DNA of 14,168 bases. Source: Pseudomonadota bacterium. GTDB taxonomy: Bacteria; Pseudomonadota; Alphaproteobacteria; Rhizobiales; Methyloligellaceae. Position 1 is the first letter of the stretch; each line of letters starts with the position of its first letter. The stretch lies in NCBI GenBank assembly GCA_022567275.1, contig JADFHH010000002.1:7229-21396 (forward strand), read 5' to 3'. This document shows positions 13,412 to 14,168 of the stretch, piece after piece. A program made the position numbers and the translations under genes. The notes beneath the pieces were generated by a model, which was not told the origin of the DNA, searched no databases, and saw only the letters and a list, made by a program, of their open reading frames with translations.

Positions 13412-13928
13412 GGAAAAGCATATTCAGCGGCGGGGGACGCCGGGGGCACGCCACCTGCGTGAAATCGGCGAACCGCTCTTCAGACGCTCCCTGGCGATCT
13501 CTCACAGCACGAAAAAAGCCACCGGCCGGGATCATCGCCCCGGCGTTTCCGCACCAACGCGCTCAAGCTCGAGCGTCGACGGCTTGCACACGAACTTCTA
13601 CAGGCCTCCAAACGCAGGTTGGTGAGCCCCCCGTCAATTGCTTAACGCTTCCAATAGAGATCGTGAGTAACGTCTCATCCCGCATTTGAACAAAATTGAT
13701 TTAATCAATCAATATGTCTATTTTTTCGATTTAGACGATACATGCGAAAGTGTTAGCCTTCCATGGACGGGTTCTGAAACCTCGTTTTCACAACTGCGAC
13801 CGCAAGAGATGTTCTGTCGGACTCGCGGTCGGAAAGATTAAGAAAATTGTGGCCGGAGCACCGTTTCGTGATCGTGTCGCATGCGCGGTTATCCAGCCGG
13901 CGTCGATGCCCTAGATGGGAGGAATGCA
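13412..13928. other. Noncoding region before the substrate-binding protein gene
   Basis: No recognised gene. A plus-strand frame ends NALKLERRRLAHELLQASKR onward to a TAA near 13643; it is charged and helical, and could be the tail of a lost gene, but matches nothing I recognise. Bases 13680-13740 are AT-rich and carry two dyads (separate entry). A hairpin with CGACCGC (13797-13803) and GCGGTCG (13825-13831) arms lies in the probable leader of the downstream gene. Confidence 0.5.
13695..13736 (+). promoter_or_regulatory. Possible promoter with two overlapping dyads (operator candidate)
   Basis: ATTGATTTAATCAAT (13695-13709) is a perfect odd-centre palindrome overlapping a possible -35 TTGATT (13696-13701). 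A 17-base spacer leads to TATTTT (13719-13724) as a weak -10. A second perfect dyad, GTCTA-N11-TAGAC (13716-13736), spans that -10. Positions over both promoter elements are typical of repressor sites. The leader to the ATG at 13929 would be about 200 bases. Confidence 0.35.
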
Positions 13929-14168
13929 ATGATCCGCAGTCGTGAAAATGCGGCCGGGAAAACCGGCCGGTTATTGGGCTTGAAAAAGCTCACGGGCGCC
14001 ACGGCGCTTGCTCTTGGAACAATAATCGCTGTTGCCGGTTTTGCGACCGGCGTCAGGGCGCAAACTTGTGAGAACCCGAACGAACTGACATTCGCCATCG
14101 TTCCGACGGAAGAGACCGTTGCCGAGCTTCAACTTTACAAGCCGGTGACCGACCGCTTGGCCAAAGAG
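13929..14168 (+). CDS. PhnD-like phosphate/phosphite/phosphonate ABC substrate-binding protein (N-terminus)
   Basis: The first 80 codons of a secreted binding protein, running off the window end with no stop. The N-terminus has basic residues, then a hydrophobic signal sequence (about residues 23-42: ATALALGTIIAVAGFATGVR) ending AQT, a likely signal peptidase I site. The mature start contains ELTFAIVPTEETVAELQLYK and then PVTDRLAKE, the usual opening of PhnD-family binding proteins that deliver phosphonate, phosphite or related oxyanions to an ABC importer. Ligand and importer genes lie beyond the window. The ATG at 13929 is preceded by GGGAGGA about six bases upstream, a strong ribosome-binding site. 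Confidence 0.8.
   Translation, partial: MIRSRENAAGKTGRLLGLKKLTGATALALGTIIAVAGFATGVRAQTCENPNELTFAIVPTEETVAELQLYKPVTDRLAKE

Overview
This GC-rich window looks like chromosomal DNA from an alphaproteobacterium, probably close to the Hyphomicrobiales. That placement is inferred from the gene families (a DUF2865 secreted protein, a TerB-like protein, small alphaproteobacterial hypotheticals) and from frequent GTG/TTG starts; no rRNA or other phylogenetic marker is present. Housekeeping genes are interrupted by mobile-element debris, and the right third is rearranged.

Left part (1-5224): the 3' end of an NAD+ synthase gene (nadE). Next is a 1.2-kb segment (531-1754) bounded by IS5-type inverted repeats with a TTA on each outer side. 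It carries two small minus-strand hypothetical genes and an internally deleted IS5-family transposase. A DUF2865 secreted protein follows on the minus strand. Diverging from it are a 2-keto-4-pentenoate hydratase-like gene and cysS (cysteinyl-tRNA synthetase).

Middle (5225-10314): a complete ISAs1-family insertion sequence lies between cysS and a convergent MOP-superfamily polysaccharide flippase. Its flanks look like the two halves of one GC-rich palindrome. The flippase is preceded by a 78-residue hypothetical gene in the same operon. Diverging from that is a compact operon of TerB-like protein, short-chain dehydrogenase and class I glutamine amidotransferase. Both of its junctions are 8-base start/stop overlaps.

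Right part (10315-14168): a roughly 590-base spacer with an AT-rich patch and two possible coupled micro-ORFs. Next comes an arginase/agmatinase-family ureohydrolase with an unusual GGDDS metal motif. Diverging from it is a cysteine-synthase-like PLP enzyme cut off at about residue 149. At that same point it meets, tail to tail, the damaged 3' part of a TRAP transporter permease gene. The window ends in the first 80 codons of a PhnD-like phosphate/phosphite/phosphonate ABC substrate-binding protein, preceded by an AT-rich region with two dyads over a possible promoter.

No CRISPR array, tRNA, rRNA or clear phage module was seen. The best candidates for something undescribed are the IS5-ended segment with passenger genes, the TerB-SDR-amidotransferase unit, the variant ureohydrolase, and the translation-control hairpins in the IS leaders.
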